From Nocardia macrotermitis (GTDB lineage Bacteria; Actinomycetota; Actinomycetes; Mycobacteriales; Mycobacteriaceae), in NCBI RefSeq assembly GCF_009604405.1, contig NZ_WEGK01000014.1:1-64000 (forward strand): 64,000 nucleotides of DNA, in the 5' to 3' direction. The notes beneath the pieces are model-generated. The model was not told the DNA's origin and did not search any database. It worked only from the letters and a program-made list of their open reading frames with translations. This document shows positions 25,279-34,821 of the stretch, piece by piece. Positions within the stretch are counted from its first letter, which is position 1, and each line of letters starts with the position of its first letter. The position numbers and the translations under genes were made by a program.

Positions 25279-26685
25279 ATGACTGCCACCGCTCCTCATC
25301 TACTCGGCGGATTCGCGCCGGTCGATACCGAAATCAGCGTCACCGAGCTGCCGGTGTCCGGTGCCGTTCCGCCCGAGCTCGCCGGGTGGTACCTGCGCAA
25401 CGGTCCGAATCCGCGCACGGGCGCCTCGCCGCACTGGTTCCTCGGCGACGGCATGGTGCACGGCGTGCGGCTCGAGGGTGGCCGGGCGGTCGCGTATCGC
25501 AACCGCTGGGTGCGCACCGCCACGTTCAACGGAGAACCGCACGGGGACAATGGAAACGGCCCTCGCGATCTGCGTTTCGGCCAGGCCAATACACATGTCG
25601 TGCGGCATGCCGGACGCACCTTCGCGCTGGTGGAATCCTCACTCCCCTACGAACTCGACATGCGCGGCGGGCACGAACTGGAAACCATGGGCGCGTACGA
25701 CTTCGGCGGCCGGTTGCGCACCGCGATGACGGCGCATCCGAAGATCTGCCCGCTCACCGGTGAACTACACTTCTTCGGCTACGGCGTGTCCGAACGTCCG
25801 TATCTGACCTACCATCGGGCGGATCCGAACGGGAATCTGGTCCACACCCGGCCGATCGAGGTCGCCGCGCCGACCATGATGCACGACTTCCACCTGACCG
25901 CCGGACACGTCGTGTTCATGGATCTCCCGGTGGTCTTCGATCCGGTGCGGATCCGCACGGGTGCGCCCGGCATGCCGTATCGCTGGCAGCCGGAATACGG
26001 TGCGCGCCTGGGTGTTCTGGATCGCGCGAATCCCGAGGCCGCGGTGCGGTGGTTCGAGATCGAGCCCTGCTTCGTCTTCCACGGGCTGAACGCGTACGAG
26101 GATCCGAGCGGGCAGGTGCTGACCGTGCAGGTCGTTCGGTACGACCGGCTGGGGGACGGCGTCGATGTCGAGAGTCGGGGGAGTCTGTGGAGTTGGACGA
26201 TCGATCTGGCCCGCGGCACGGTGACCGAACGCCGGCTCGATGATCGTGATGTCGAATTCCCGCGGATCGATGACCGGTTGGCCGGGCTGCCCGCGCGATT
26301 CGGGCACGTCACCAGTTCGGTTTCCGCCGCCTGGACCGGCGAGGACGAGGGGCTCGGCGCGCTGCACCGCTACGATCTGCGGTCCGGCGATGCGACCAGC
26401 TACGTGTTCCCCGACGGGCGGAGTCCCTCCGAGGCTTCGTTCGCCCCGGCCGACGCCCGCCCCGGCGGCCCGGGCTGGCTGCTGTCCTACGTCTACGACC
26501 CGGCGACCGATCGCAGTGATCTGGTGATCCTGGACGCGGAGGATCTCGCGGCGGGCCCGGTCGCGCAGATCCATCTCACGCAGCGGGTGCCCGCCGGATT
26601 CCACGGCAATTGGCTACCGGACGATCCCGCGCTGGTCATCGGCGAGAAAGCGCCACAACTGCCGGACGATGACGAATCAAAATAG
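25279..26685 (+). CDS. Carotenoid/lignostilbene cleavage oxygenase
   Basis: 468-aa seven-bladed propeller Fe(II) oxygenase of the RPE65/CCO family. The four iron-ligand histidines are visible: TAHPK (His153), MHDFH (His202), FVFHGLNAYED (His268) and the C-terminal GFHGNW. The N-terminus GWYLRNGPNPRTG is diagnostic. Cleaves an activated C=C bond of a carotenoid, stilbene or similar; cytoplasmic or peripheral. ATG 25279 follows GTGAAGGAAGG. Likely co-transcribed with the preceding membrane protein. Confidence 0.92.
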   Translation: MTATAPHLLGGFAPVDTEISVTELPVSGAVPPELAGWYLRNGPNPRTGASPHWFLGDGMVHGVRLEGGRAVAYRNRWVRTATFNGEPHGDNGNGPRDLRFGQANTHVVRHAGRTFALVESSLPYELDMRGGHELETMGAYDFGGRLRTAMTAHPKICPLTGELHFFGYGVSERPYLTYHRADPNGNLVHTRPIEVAAPTMMHDFHLTAGHVVFMDLPVVFDPVRIRTGAPGMPYRWQPEYGARLGVLDRANPEAAVRWFEIEPCFVFHGLNAYEDPSGQVLTVQVVRYDRLGDGVDVESRGSLWSWTIDLARGTVTERRLDDRDVEFPRIDDRLAGLPARFGHVTSSVSAAWTGEDEGLGALHRYDLRSGDATSYVFPDGRSPSEASFAPADARPGGPGWLLSYVYDPATDRSDLVILDAEDLAAGPVAQIHLTQRVPAGFHGNWLPDDPALVIGEKAPQLPDDDESK

Positions 26686-26720
26686 CCCCCGCTTTTCTTC
26701 CCCTTCAATTGTATAGCGCA

Positions 26721-26747
26721 TACCGGGTCTTGCGGCAAGGCCCGGTA
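26721..26747 (+). promoter_or_regulatory. Rifamycin-associated element (RAE)
   Basis: TACCGGGTCTTGCGGC and its partner form a 27-bp inverted repeat with one mismatch. The core GGGTCTTGCGGCAAGGCCC matches the 19-bp rifamycin-associated element described upstream of rifamycin-inactivating genes and helR in actinomycetes. It lies 65 bases before the helR start and overlaps the expected promoter, so rifamycin-inducible expression is predicted. Confidence 0.85.
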
Positions 26748-26812
26748 CATGCTGCACAATCGCTGGCCGAGGCGACTATCCGCAGGTAGTCGGGTCAGAA
26801 AGTGAGGGGTGC

Positions 26813-28993
26813 GTGGCGGTGCAGGGGTACGACGAGGAATTGCTGTCGGAACGGGAATATGTGGACGGTCTGTACGCGCGTCTGGATGCCGAACGCGCAC
26901 AGGCCAAGCGGCGCTACAGTGCGGCGCTGCGCGGAAACGGGCTCTCGCCCATGGATCGCGATGTGGAGGTGCGCACGCTGGCCACCGAGGTGAAACGCCT
27001 GGACGTGGCGGACAACAAACTGTGTTTCGGCCGCTTGGACACGGTCACGGGCGAGCACGCCTACATCGGGCGGATCGGCCTGCTCGACGCGGACGACGAC
27101 TACGAACCGGTGCTGCTGGATTGGCGTGCGCCCGCGTCCCGGGCGTTCTACGTGGCCACCGCGGCGACGCCGGAGAATATGCGCCGGCGTCGGCAATTCT
27201 TCACGCGCGGAAGGCAATTGGTCGAATTCACCGATGAGGTGTTCGGTCGGCCGGGTGCGGGGGAGCGCGGTGACGCGGCGTTGCTCGCGGCGGTGAACGC
27301 GCCGCGCGGCGAGGGCATGCGCGACATCGTGGCCACGATCCAGGCCGAACAGGACGAGATCATCCGGCTCGATCACGCGGGTGTGCTGGTGATCGAGGGC
27401 GGTCCGGGCACGGGTAAGACCGTCGTCGCGCTGCACCGGGTCGCGTATCTGCTCTACACCCAGCGTGAGCAGATCCAGCGGCACGGGGTGCTGGTGGTCG
27501 GGCCCAATTCGGCGTTCCTGAACCACATCGGGCGGGTGCTGCCGTCACTGGGCGAATCGGACGTGGTGTTCACCACGACCGGCGATCTCGTGCCCGGACT
27601 GCACGTCACCGCCGAGGATGCGCCGGAGGCGGCGCGGCTCAAGGGCTCGCTGAAGATCCTGGACGTGCTCGCCGCCGCCGTCGCCGACCGGCAGCGGCTG
27701 CAGCGGGAGCCGCTGACGATCGAACTGGCCGACGTCACGGTGCGGATCGACGCCGAGACCGCGCAGTGGGCGATTCAGGAGGCGCGTGAGAGCGGGCTGC
27801 CGCACAACGAGGCGCGGCGGGTGTTCCGGGAGATCATCGAATGGGTGCTCACCGAACGCGCGATCGCCCGGATCGGCAAGGGCTGGCTGACCCGCGAGGA
27901 TCGCGAAGCCTGGGAGCAGTTGCGCGGCGATGTGGTCGCCGAACTCGCGGACAATCGCGACTATGTCGCCGCGCTGGACGAACTCTGGCCGATCCTGACC
28001 CCGCGCGAGCTGCTCTCGTCGCTCTACAGTTCGACCGAAAGGCTTTGTGCCGCAGGGGCGGACGAGACGCTGTGGCGTGCCGAAGGTGACGCCTGGACCG
28101 TCTCGGACGTGCCGCTGCTGGACGAGCTGGTCGATCTGCTGGGCGCGCACGAAACGAAGGACGATTCGGCCGAGCGGGAACGTCGCGCGCACGCCGAATA
28201 CGCCGCGGGCGTCATGGATCTCATGACCGGCCGCGAGGATTCGATGGACGACGAGGACCACCTCTACGCAACCGATCTGCTCTACGGGGAGGATCTGGCC
28301 GATCGCTTCATCGAGCGCGACACCCGCGAACTCGCCGAACGCGCTGCGGCGGACCGGGATTGGACGTATCGGCACGTCGTGGTCGACGAGGCGCAGGAGT
28401 TGTCGGAGATGGATTGGCGGGTGCTCATGCGGCGCTGTCCGGGCAAGTCCTGCACGGTGGTAGGCGATCTGGCGCAACGTCGTTCGGCCGCGGGGGCGCG
28501 CTCGTGGGACACGATGCTCGCACCGTATGTTCCCGGGCGCTGGGCCTATCGGTCGCTGTCGGTGAACTATCGGACTCCGGCCGAGATCATGGGTGTCGCC
28601 GCGGCGCTGCTGGCGGAGTTCGCGCCCGGTGTGCGGCCGCCGGAGTCGGTGCGCGCGTCGGGGGTGCGGCCGTGGTCGCGGCGGGTCGAGGAGGACGAAT
28701 TGTCTTCGGCCATCGAGGAATTCGTGCGTGAGGAGGCTGCTCGGGAGGGGACCAGTGTCGTCATCGGTCCGGCGGACGTGCCCGGTGCGGTGGCGGCGTC
28801 GGAGACCAAGGGGCTCGAATTCGACGCGGTTCTGGTCGTGGAGCCGGAGCGGATTCTCGCCGACGGGTCGCGCGGGGCGGCCGAGTTGTACGTGGCTCTC
28901 ACCCGCGCTACCCAACGACTCGGTGTGCTGCATCGCGGTCCGCTGCCGCGTGCGCTGGCCGGCCTCGACGAGGTGGTGAGCGGGGCGGTGTAG
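26813..28993 (+). CDS. helR: HelR, RNA-polymerase-recycling helicase-like ATPase (rifamycin resistance)
   Basis: 726-aa UvrD/HelD-like superfamily 1 protein. Walker A GGPGTGKT (196-203), Walker B VVVDEAQELSEMDWRVL (~522-538), SF1 motifs ...SVNYRTP and ETKGLEFDAVLV, LYVALTRATQRL near the C-terminus. The long N-terminal coiled arm (EYVDGLYARLDAERAQAKRRY) inserts into RNA polymerase in HelD/HelR. Actinobacterial HelR displaces rifamycins from RNA polymerase and gives resistance. The RAE just upstream supports HelR over plain HelD. GTG 26813 with GAGGGG 3 bases before. Confidence 0.9.
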   Translation: MAVQGYDEELLSEREYVDGLYARLDAERAQAKRRYSAALRGNGLSPMDRDVEVRTLATEVKRLDVADNKLCFGRLDTVTGEHAYIGRIGLLDADDDYEPVLLDWRAPASRAFYVATAATPENMRRRRQFFTRGRQLVEFTDEVFGRPGAGERGDAALLAAVNAPRGEGMRDIVATIQAEQDEIIRLDHAGVLVIEGGPGTGKTVVALHRVAYLLYTQREQIQRHGVLVVGPNSAFLNHIGRVLPSLGESDVVFTTTGDLVPGLHVTAEDAPEAARLKGSLKILDVLAAAVADRQRLQREPLTIELADVTVRIDAETAQWAIQEARESGLPHNEARRVFREIIEWVLTERAIARIGKGWLTREDREAWEQLRGDVVAELADNRDYVAALDELWPILTPRELLSSLYSSTERLCAAGADETLWRAEGDAWTVSDVPLLDELVDLLGAHETKDDSAERERRAHAEYAAGVMDLMTGREDSMDDEDHLYATDLLYGEDLADRFIERDTRELAERAAADRDWTYRHVVVDEAQELSEMDWRVLMRRCPGKSCTVVGDLAQRRSAAGARSWDTMLAPYVPGRWAYRSLSVNYRTPAEIMGVAAALLAEFAPGVRPPESVRASGVRPWSRRVEEDELSSAIEEFVREEAAREGTSVVIGPADVPGAVAASETKGLEFDAVLVVEPERILADGSRGAAELYVALTRATQRLGVLHRGPLPRALAGLDEVVSGAV

Positions 28994-29003
28994 CGGTCAC
29001 CGG

Positions 29004-29041
29004 CAGGGCCTTCGTCGTCACGGGGTTCGACGGAGGCCCTG
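29004..29041 (+). terminator. Hairpin terminator after helR
   Basis: CAGGGCCT pairs with AGGCCCTG and an inner CGTCG pairs with CGACG, giving a two-part stem starting 11 bases after the helR stop. Confidence 0.65.
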
Positions 29042-29059
29042 TTCGCTCACGTAACGTAG

Positions 29060-29073
29060 TGGAACCTGTTCTA
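29060..29073. promoter_or_regulatory. KstR-type operator
   Basis: TGGAACCTGTTCTA fits the KstR consensus TnnAACnnGTTnnA at every defined position. KstR is the TetR repressor of the cholesterol/steroid catabolic regulon in Mycobacteriales. The site is 59 bases upstream of the acyl-CoA dehydrogenase gene. Confidence 0.65.
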
Positions 29074-29131
29074 ATCGGTGGGTCCGGTGTAGAGCCGGAA
29101 CGCAACCGAACGCCGACCGAAGTGAGAGACC

Positions 29132-31321
29132 GTGCCTGTAGCCCTGACCGCGGACCAGACGGCGCTGGCGGAGGCCGTCAGCGGATTCGCCGACCGCCAC
29201 AGCACGCGGGAATACACCCGCGCGAACACCGATCGGCTCGCGGCCGGTGAGCTGCCGTCCTGCTGGGCGGATCTGGTCGCGCTGGGACTGCCCGGCGTGC
29301 ATCTGCCCGAGGAGGTCGGCGGGCAGGGCGGCACGCTGGACGAGATCGCGGTGGTGCTGGCCGAGGCCGGGCGGGCGCTGCTGCCCGGTCCGCTGCTGCC
29401 CTCGGTGCTCACCAGCACGATCGTCGCGTCATCGAAATCCGGTGCGCCGGTTGAGGATGCGCTGCGTCGGTTCGCCGCGGGCGGGACCGGTGCGACCATC
29501 GCACCGGACCACGGTGTGCGGGCCGCTGATACCGGGTTGACCGGTGCGACCGGACCGGTGCTCGGTGCGGCCTCGGCCGAAGTGTTCCTGGTGGCCGCCG
29601 GGACGCGCTGGTTCCTGGTGGAACGGGCCACCGAGGGAGTCCGGGTCGAGGCGCGCGCCGGTTCGGATCTTGGTCGTGACCTGGGAGTTGTCCGGTTGCA
29701 GGACGTGGCCGCGACCGAACTCGACGGCATCGACGCCGAGTATGCCGAGGCCGTCGCCACCGCGTTCATGGCCGCCGAAGCCGCGGGGGTGATCCGCTGG
29801 TGTTCGGATACGGCCACCGAATATGTGAAGGCGCGCAAGCAATTCGGCCGTCCGGTGGGTGCGTTCCAGGCCGTTCAGCACCGCACCGCGCAATTGCTGA
29901 TCACCAGTGAACTCGCCACCTCGGCGGCGTGGGACGCGGTGCGCGGGCTGGCCGACGATGCCGCACAGCGCACGCACGCGGTGGCGGGCGCCGCGATCAT
30001 CACCCTCGGCAGGGCCGTGCACGCGGCCGTGGAATGCCTCGGGCTGCACGGGGCGATCGGGTTCACCTGGGAACACGATCTGCACCTGTACTGGCGGCGG
30101 GCCATCTCGCTGGCCGGGCTCGGCGGGTCGGCGGAGTACTGGGAACGCCGCCTCGGCGAGGTCGCGCTCGACGGCCCGCGCAATTTCGCGGTGCCGCTGC
30201 CGGAGACCGATTCCACCTTCCGCGACTGGGTTTCGGAGATCCTGGATCGCGCTGCGGCACTGGATAATCCGAACCCCAGCAAGATCGGCGACCACGACAG
30301 CGCCAACACCGGCCCGCGCCGCACGCTGCTCGCCGACGCGGGGCTGGTGTCCCCGCCCATGCCCAAGCCGTGGGGTATCGAGGCCGGGCCGCTCGAGCAG
30401 TTGATCCTCCAGGACGAGTACGACAGGCACGGAATTGCCCAGCCCGGCATGGGAATCGGGCAGTGGGTGGTGCCGATCGTGCTGCAACGCGGCACTCCCG
30501 AACAGCTCGCGCGACTGGCCGCGCCCGCCCTGCGCGGCGAGGAGATCTGGTGCCAGCTGATGAGTGAGCCCGAGGCCGGGTCGGATGTGGCCTCGCTGAG
30601 CCTGCGCGCGACCCGGGACGGTGGTGGCTGGCGGCTCAACGGCCAGAAGATCTGGACCACCCTGGCACATCGCTCGGACTGGGGACTCCTGTTGGCGCGC
30701 ACCGATTCCGAGGCCGAACGTCATCGTGGGCTGACCATGTTCCTGGTCGACATGCACGGCGAGGGAGTCACGGTCCGGCCGATCACCCAGTCCAGCGGTA
30801 ACGCCGAATTCAACGAGGTCTTCTTCGACGACGCCTACGTCCCCGACGACATGGTGCTCGGCGAGGTCGGCCAGGGGTGGGCGCTGACACTGGAAACCCT
30901 TGCCCAGGAACGGCTTTTCATCGGCGGCGTGCGCGATCCCGGACACAATGCCCGTCTCGTCGGCATCGTCGAGCGGGAGGAATACGCGGGCAGCCGCGAG
31001 AACGCCCTGCGTGCCCTGGGGCGGATCAGCGCGCGCGGTGCGGCCATCTCGGCGATGAACCTGCGCGAGACCATCCGCCGCCTGGACGGTCACGGAATCG
31101 GGCCTGCCACAAGCATTTCCAAGGCCGCCGCATCGATGCTGCACACCGACGCCGCGGCCGCCGCCCTCGAACTCATCGGTCCGGCAGCCGCGTTGAACGA
31201 GCAGGACTCGGAGGTCGTCCAGCACGAATTGGACATCCCGACCTGGGTGATCGGTGGCGGAACCCTGGAGATCCAGCTCAACACGATCGCTACCTTCGTG
31301 ATGGGGCTGCCGCGCAAGTGA
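29132..31321 (+). CDS. Two-domain fused acyl-CoA dehydrogenase
   Basis: 729 aa made of two complete acyl-CoA dehydrogenase modules. N-terminal module (~1-365) has KQFGRPVGAFQAVQHRTAQL and GAIGFTWEHDLHLYWRR; C-terminal module (~395-729) has the flavin/substrate signature MSEPEAGSDVASL, WTTLAHRSDW and the end WVIGGGTLEIQLNTIA. Fused FadE proteins of this size (FadE6-like) are known in mycobacteria. The KstR-like box upstream points to steroid or side-chain degradation. GTG 29132 with AGTGAGAG upstream. Confidence 0.9.
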   Translation: MPVALTADQTALAEAVSGFADRHSTREYTRANTDRLAAGELPSCWADLVALGLPGVHLPEEVGGQGGTLDEIAVVLAEAGRALLPGPLLPSVLTSTIVASSKSGAPVEDALRRFAAGGTGATIAPDHGVRAADTGLTGATGPVLGAASAEVFLVAAGTRWFLVERATEGVRVEARAGSDLGRDLGVVRLQDVAATELDGIDAEYAEAVATAFMAAEAAGVIRWCSDTATEYVKARKQFGRPVGAFQAVQHRTAQLLITSELATSAAWDAVRGLADDAAQRTHAVAGAAIITLGRAVHAAVECLGLHGAIGFTWEHDLHLYWRRAISLAGLGGSAEYWERRLGEVALDGPRNFAVPLPETDSTFRDWVSEILDRAAALDNPNPSKIGDHDSANTGPRRTLLADAGLVSPPMPKPWGIEAGPLEQLILQDEYDRHGIAQPGMGIGQWVVPIVLQRGTPEQLARLAAPALRGEEIWCQLMSEPEAGSDVASLSLRATRDGGGWRLNGQKIWTTLAHRSDWGLLLARTDSEAERHRGLTMFLVDMHGEGVTVRPITQSSGNAEFNEVFFDDAYVPDDMVLGEVGQGWALTLETLAQERLFIGGVRDPGHNARLVGIVEREEYAGSRENALRALGRISARGAAISAMNLRETIRRLDGHGIGPATSISKAAASMLHTDAAAAALELIGPAAALNEQDSEVVQHELDIPTWVIGGGTLEIQLNTIATFVMGLPRK

Positions 31322-31330
31322 ATTCGGTAG

Positions 31331-31360
31331 GAATGCCCGCGGGGTGAACTGCGGGCATTC
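31331..31360 (+). terminator. Rho-independent-type terminator after the fused acyl-CoA dehydrogenase gene
   Basis: GAATGCCCGC and GCGGGCATTC form a perfect 10-bp stem with a 10-base loop, followed by TTCCCTT, ten bases after the stop. Confidence 0.8.
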
Positions 31361-31529
31361 TTCCCTTGCGGTGCCCCGGTGTCGCTCGAATTCGAGACCG
31401 GTCGCGGTGTTGTGACTGCGGTGCTGCGACGTGGAATCAGGTGTGGCCGTGCGGGATTACCCCGTCGACTGGTCACGATGAGTCGAGAGTTCGTGCGGCC
31501 GACGGGTCTGTACGGTTTCCGGGACGAGA

Positions 31530-32873
31530 TCAGTTGCGGATGAACGTGATCGGGAGTCCGTCCTTGGGGAACGGCAGGGAGTGGTAATCCAGGGGCGGGA
31601 CGTACGTGGGGTCCACACTCCAGTGGTAGTCGCGCAGCAGGCGGTGCATGATCGCCTTCACCTCCAGGCCGCCGAAATGCATGCCGAGGCATTTGTGCGC
31701 GCCGCCGCCGAACGGTTCCCAGGCGAAGCGGTGGGATTTATCCTCGCGGCGGTCGGGGGCGAAGCGATCGGGATCGAAGGTGAACGGGTCGGTCCAGTAC
31801 TCCGGCATCAGGTGGCTGAACTGGATGCCGACGATCACATCGGTGCCCGCGGGGATCCGAACCCCTTGGATCACAGTGTCTTTCACCGCGTAGCGGACCA
31901 CCACCGGGACCGGGGCGCGCAGCCGCAACGCCTCGCGCATGACCAGATCGATGGATTGCAGACCCTCGAGTTCGGCCGTCGTCGGCGCGGGGCCCAACGC
32001 CAGCGCCTCGGCCCGGCAGCGTTCCTGCCACTGCGGATGCTGGCCGAGGTGTTGCAGGATGGTGGAGGTGGTGATGGTGGAGGTGTCGTGCGCGGCCATC
32101 ATCAGGAAGATCATGTGGTTGACGACGTCGTCGTCGCTGAAGCGGGCGCCGTCCTCGTCCTCGATGTGGCACAGCACCGAGAAGATGTCGTCGGTCTGCT
32201 CGGCGCGCCGGGCCGGGAGATAGTGCCGCAGGAAATCCTCCAGCACCCGGCGGCCGTGATAGGCCCGGCCCCAGCGGGTGAACGGGATGTTGCCGCGCAC
32301 GATCCCGGCCGCGGCCTGCACACACGCGATGAACGCCTTGTTGACCCGGTCCATCTCGGCGGGGCCGGTGTCCTCGGCGCCACCCATGAACAGGTCCGCG
32401 GCGATGTCGAGGGTGAGCTGCTTGAGCTTCCAGTAGGAGGGGAAGGATTCGCTCGTATCCCAGTGCGCCACACCCTTTTCGATGGCCGGATGCAGGCGCT
32501 CGGTGTACGCCTGGAGGCGCGGGCGGGTGAACGCCTGCTGCAGGATGCGCCGATGCCGTTTGTGCTCGTCGAAGTCGATGAGCATGAGCCCGCCCTGGAA
32601 GAACGGGCCGACCAGTTGCGACCAGGCCGGTTCGTTGGCCAGGGCGCCGTCCTTGTTCAGCAGCGCCTGACCGCACGAGTCCGGGCCGAGCAGCAGGGCC
32701 GCGGTGCGGCCGAGCGTGTACATGGGCGCGACCGGGCCGTAGTGATCCCATTCGCGCTGGAACAGGGCCACCGGATCTTTGGCGAACTCCAGTAACTGTC
32801 CGAGCAGAGGCAGGCCGCGGTCCTCCCGCAGCAGCGCCGGGATCGGCTTGGTTTCCAAGGTGTCGGCCGTCAT
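31530..32873 (-). CDS. Cytochrome P450
   Basis: 447 aa. I-helix AAHDTST (260-266), K-helix EALR (314-317), PERF-equivalent FDPDRFAP, haem loop FGGGAHKCLG with Cys395. The sequence between (RIPAGTDVIVGIQFSHLMPEYW) resembles the CYP51/CYP136/CYP120-like branch. Divergent from a TetR gene 100 bp away, its probable repressor. Start is the ATG at 32873 (MTADTLETKP). Redox partners not adjacent; substrate unknown. Confidence 0.92.
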   Translation of the reverse strand: MTADTLETKPIPALLREDRGLPLLGQLLEFAKDPVALFQREWDHYGPVAPMYTLGRTAALLLGPDSCGQALLNKDGALANEPAWSQLVGPFFQGGLMLIDFDEHKRHRRILQQAFTRPRLQAYTERLHPAIEKGVAHWDTSESFPSYWKLKQLTLDIAADLFMGGAEDTGPAEMDRVNKAFIACVQAAAGIVRGNIPFTRWGRAYHGRRVLEDFLRHYLPARRAEQTDDIFSVLCHIEDEDGARFSDDDVVNHMIFLMMAAHDTSTITTSTILQHLGQHPQWQERCRAEALALGPAPTTAELEGLQSIDLVMREALRLRAPVPVVVRYAVKDTVIQGVRIPAGTDVIVGIQFSHLMPEYWTDPFTFDPDRFAPDRREDKSHRFAWEPFGGGAHKCLGMHFGGLEVKAIMHRLLRDYHWSVDPTYVPPLDYHSLPFPKDGLPITFIRN

Positions 32874-32917
32874 CGCGTACCTCCGCTTCTGTGATGGCGC
32901 TCACGCCCAGCCTGATT

Positions 32918-32933
32918 CAGGAAGGGCGTCCTG
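32918..32933. promoter_or_regulatory. CAGGA-N6-TCCTG dyad, weak candidate operator
   Basis: A 5-bp perfect inverted repeat in the middle of the 100-bp P450/TetR divergent region. Short enough to be chance; position is the main support. Confidence 0.25.
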
Positions 32934-32973
32934 TCAACCTTCGGGATATTTCCGGCTGTGGCATGCTGGGGCG

Positions 32974-33585
32974 ATGGCCGTGCAATCAGGGGTCTATCGC
33001 GGGGCGACCGCTGCCGAGCGTGCCACCGAACGTCGATCGCGCCTGCTCGAGGCGGGGTTGACGGTGTGGGCCGATCCGGCGATCCGCACCACGATGACCG
33101 CCGTGTGCGCCGAGGCCGGGCTGAGCGAGCGGTATTTCTACGAGAGTTTCAGCGGACTCGACGCATTGCTCGAGGCCGTGCTGAATCGGATCGCGGCCGA
33201 GATCGAGGAGATCAGCCGCGCCGCCGCCGATGCCGCCGGGAACGATCCGGAAGTGCGGATGCGGGCGTCGATCAGCGCGTTCGTGCGGTTGCTTGTCGAG
33301 GATCCGCGCAAGGGACGGGTCGCGATCGTGGAATCGGTGGCGGTGCCCGAATTGCGCCGCAGGAGAACCGAATTGCTGCGTCACCTGGCTCATGAGTCGG
33401 CGATCGACGTGCGGTCCTGGATCGGTGGTTCGGGGCGCAGCCGGATCGCCGACGAGACCTCCGGTCTGCTGTTCATCGGCGGGATGGCCGAGTTGGTCAC
33501 CGCGTGGCTGGACGGGGCGATCGAGGCGACGCCCGAGGAGATCGTCGAGGCGGCGTGCCGGGCGTTGCGCGGGTTGTATCGCTGA
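32974..33585 (+). CDS. TetR family transcriptional regulator
   Basis: 203 aa from ATG 32974 (MAVQSGVYRG). HTH: MTAVCAEAGLSERYFYESFSGLDALL. Adjacent and divergent to the P450, so likely its repressor. Confidence 0.87.
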   Translation: MAVQSGVYRGATAAERATERRSRLLEAGLTVWADPAIRTTMTAVCAEAGLSERYFYESFSGLDALLEAVLNRIAAEIEEISRAAADAAGNDPEVRMRASISAFVRLLVEDPRKGRVAIVESVAVPELRRRRTELLRHLAHESAIDVRSWIGGSGRSRIADETSGLLFIGGMAELVTAWLDGAIEATPEEIVEAACRALRGLYR

Positions 33586-33667
33586 CGACGTCCGGGGTGG
33601 GGCGCGCGGATTCCGCATGACAGAATGACGGTCCGGCCAGCGCATATATGTATCGAAGGGGATTCGG

Positions 33668-34660
33668 GTGGACCTGCCTGTCGAACTCGTCGAGGGGCTC
33701 GAACGGGCGTGTGCGGGGGTTCCCGAGCGGCAGTTGGCCGCCTCGGTGGAGCGGTTGATCTCGCGATACCGCGATCCGCGTCCGGCCGCGTCCCCGATTC
33801 TCGGTTCGGCCGCCGACGTGACCGCCTACGCGGCCTACCGCATGCCCGCGACCTGGGCCGCGGTTCGCCACGCGCTCGGGCAGTTCCAGGAGCTGGCGCC
33901 TGATTTCCGGCCGCGGTCGTTCCTGGATATCGGCGGTGGTACGGGTGCGGCGCTGTGGGCGGCGGCGGAGGCGTTTCCGTCGCTGACCGGGGCCGTGGTG
34001 CTGGATCAGGTGGACGAGGCGCTGCAACTCGGCCGACGGATCGCCGTCGGCGCCGAGCCCGACGTGGTTCGTGCCGCGGTCTGGCGTCGAGGCGTCGTCA
34101 CGGATCTGCGAACCGCCGATCGAGCGGACCTGGCCGCGATTTCCTATGTCCTGAGCGAACTTTCGCCACCGGACCAAGCGTCGGTGGTCGAGCAGGCATG
34201 CGTGGTCGCGGATGCGGTGATCGTCATCGAACCCGGCACCCCCGACGGCCACCGCCGCATCCTCGCCGCCCGCGAAACCCTCATCACCGCGGGCATGTCA
34301 CTCGCCGCCCCCTGCCCCCACCAGGACACCTGCCCCCTCGCCGACACCACCGACTGGTGCCACTTCAGCGCCCGCATCACCCGAACCTCCCTGCACCGCA
34401 GACTCAAAGGCGCGGAACTGGGCCACGAAGACGAAAAATTCTCCTACGTCATCGCCACCCGCACCCCCACACCCCGAGCCCCCGGCCGCATCCTGCGCCA
34501 CCCCCTCAAACGCAAGGGCCTGGTAACCCTCCAGGTCTGCACTCCCACCAACGCCATCACCCCTACCCTGATCTCCAAACGCCAAGGCGAAACCTACCGC
34601 CACGCAAGGGATGTGCAATGGGGCGATTCCTGGCCACCGGTCGCTCCCGGCGTCTCCTGA
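33668..34660 (+). CDS. Rsm22-like small-ribosomal-subunit methyltransferase family protein
   Basis: 330 aa. Rossmann SAM-binding motif FLDIGGGTGAALWAA (~83-97); later the Cys-rich segment CPHQDTCPLADTTDWCHFSAR plus another Cys in LVTLQVCTP, matching the metal/Fe-S-binding cysteines of Rsm22/mtS22 proteins. Domain order and length fit the family. GTG 33668 with GAAGGGG upstream. The gene changes composition near its 3' end (very C-rich third positions from ~34200). Exact rRNA target not established. Confidence 0.85.
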   Translation: MDLPVELVEGLERACAGVPERQLAASVERLISRYRDPRPAASPILGSAADVTAYAAYRMPATWAAVRHALGQFQELAPDFRPRSFLDIGGGTGAALWAAAEAFPSLTGAVVLDQVDEALQLGRRIAVGAEPDVVRAAVWRRGVVTDLRTADRADLAAISYVLSELSPPDQASVVEQACVVADAVIVIEPGTPDGHRRILAARETLITAGMSLAAPCPHQDTCPLADTTDWCHFSARITRTSLHRRLKGAELGHEDEKFSYVIATRTPTPRAPGRILRHPLKRKGLVTLQVCTPTNAITPTLISKRQGETYRHARDVQWGDSWPPVAPGVS

Positions 34661-34821
34661 CGGACATGATGCGCTCGATGTAGTTGGGCGGCAACGATTT
34701 CCACCCGGCCGATGTGTCGCCGAGGATGTGACGACCACCGCTGGACCGTGGCTGCCGGAGGCGATCTGTCGGGAAGCTGCTGCGGATTCAGCACCGGACG
34801 AGGAGGCTCGTGACAGGTGGA

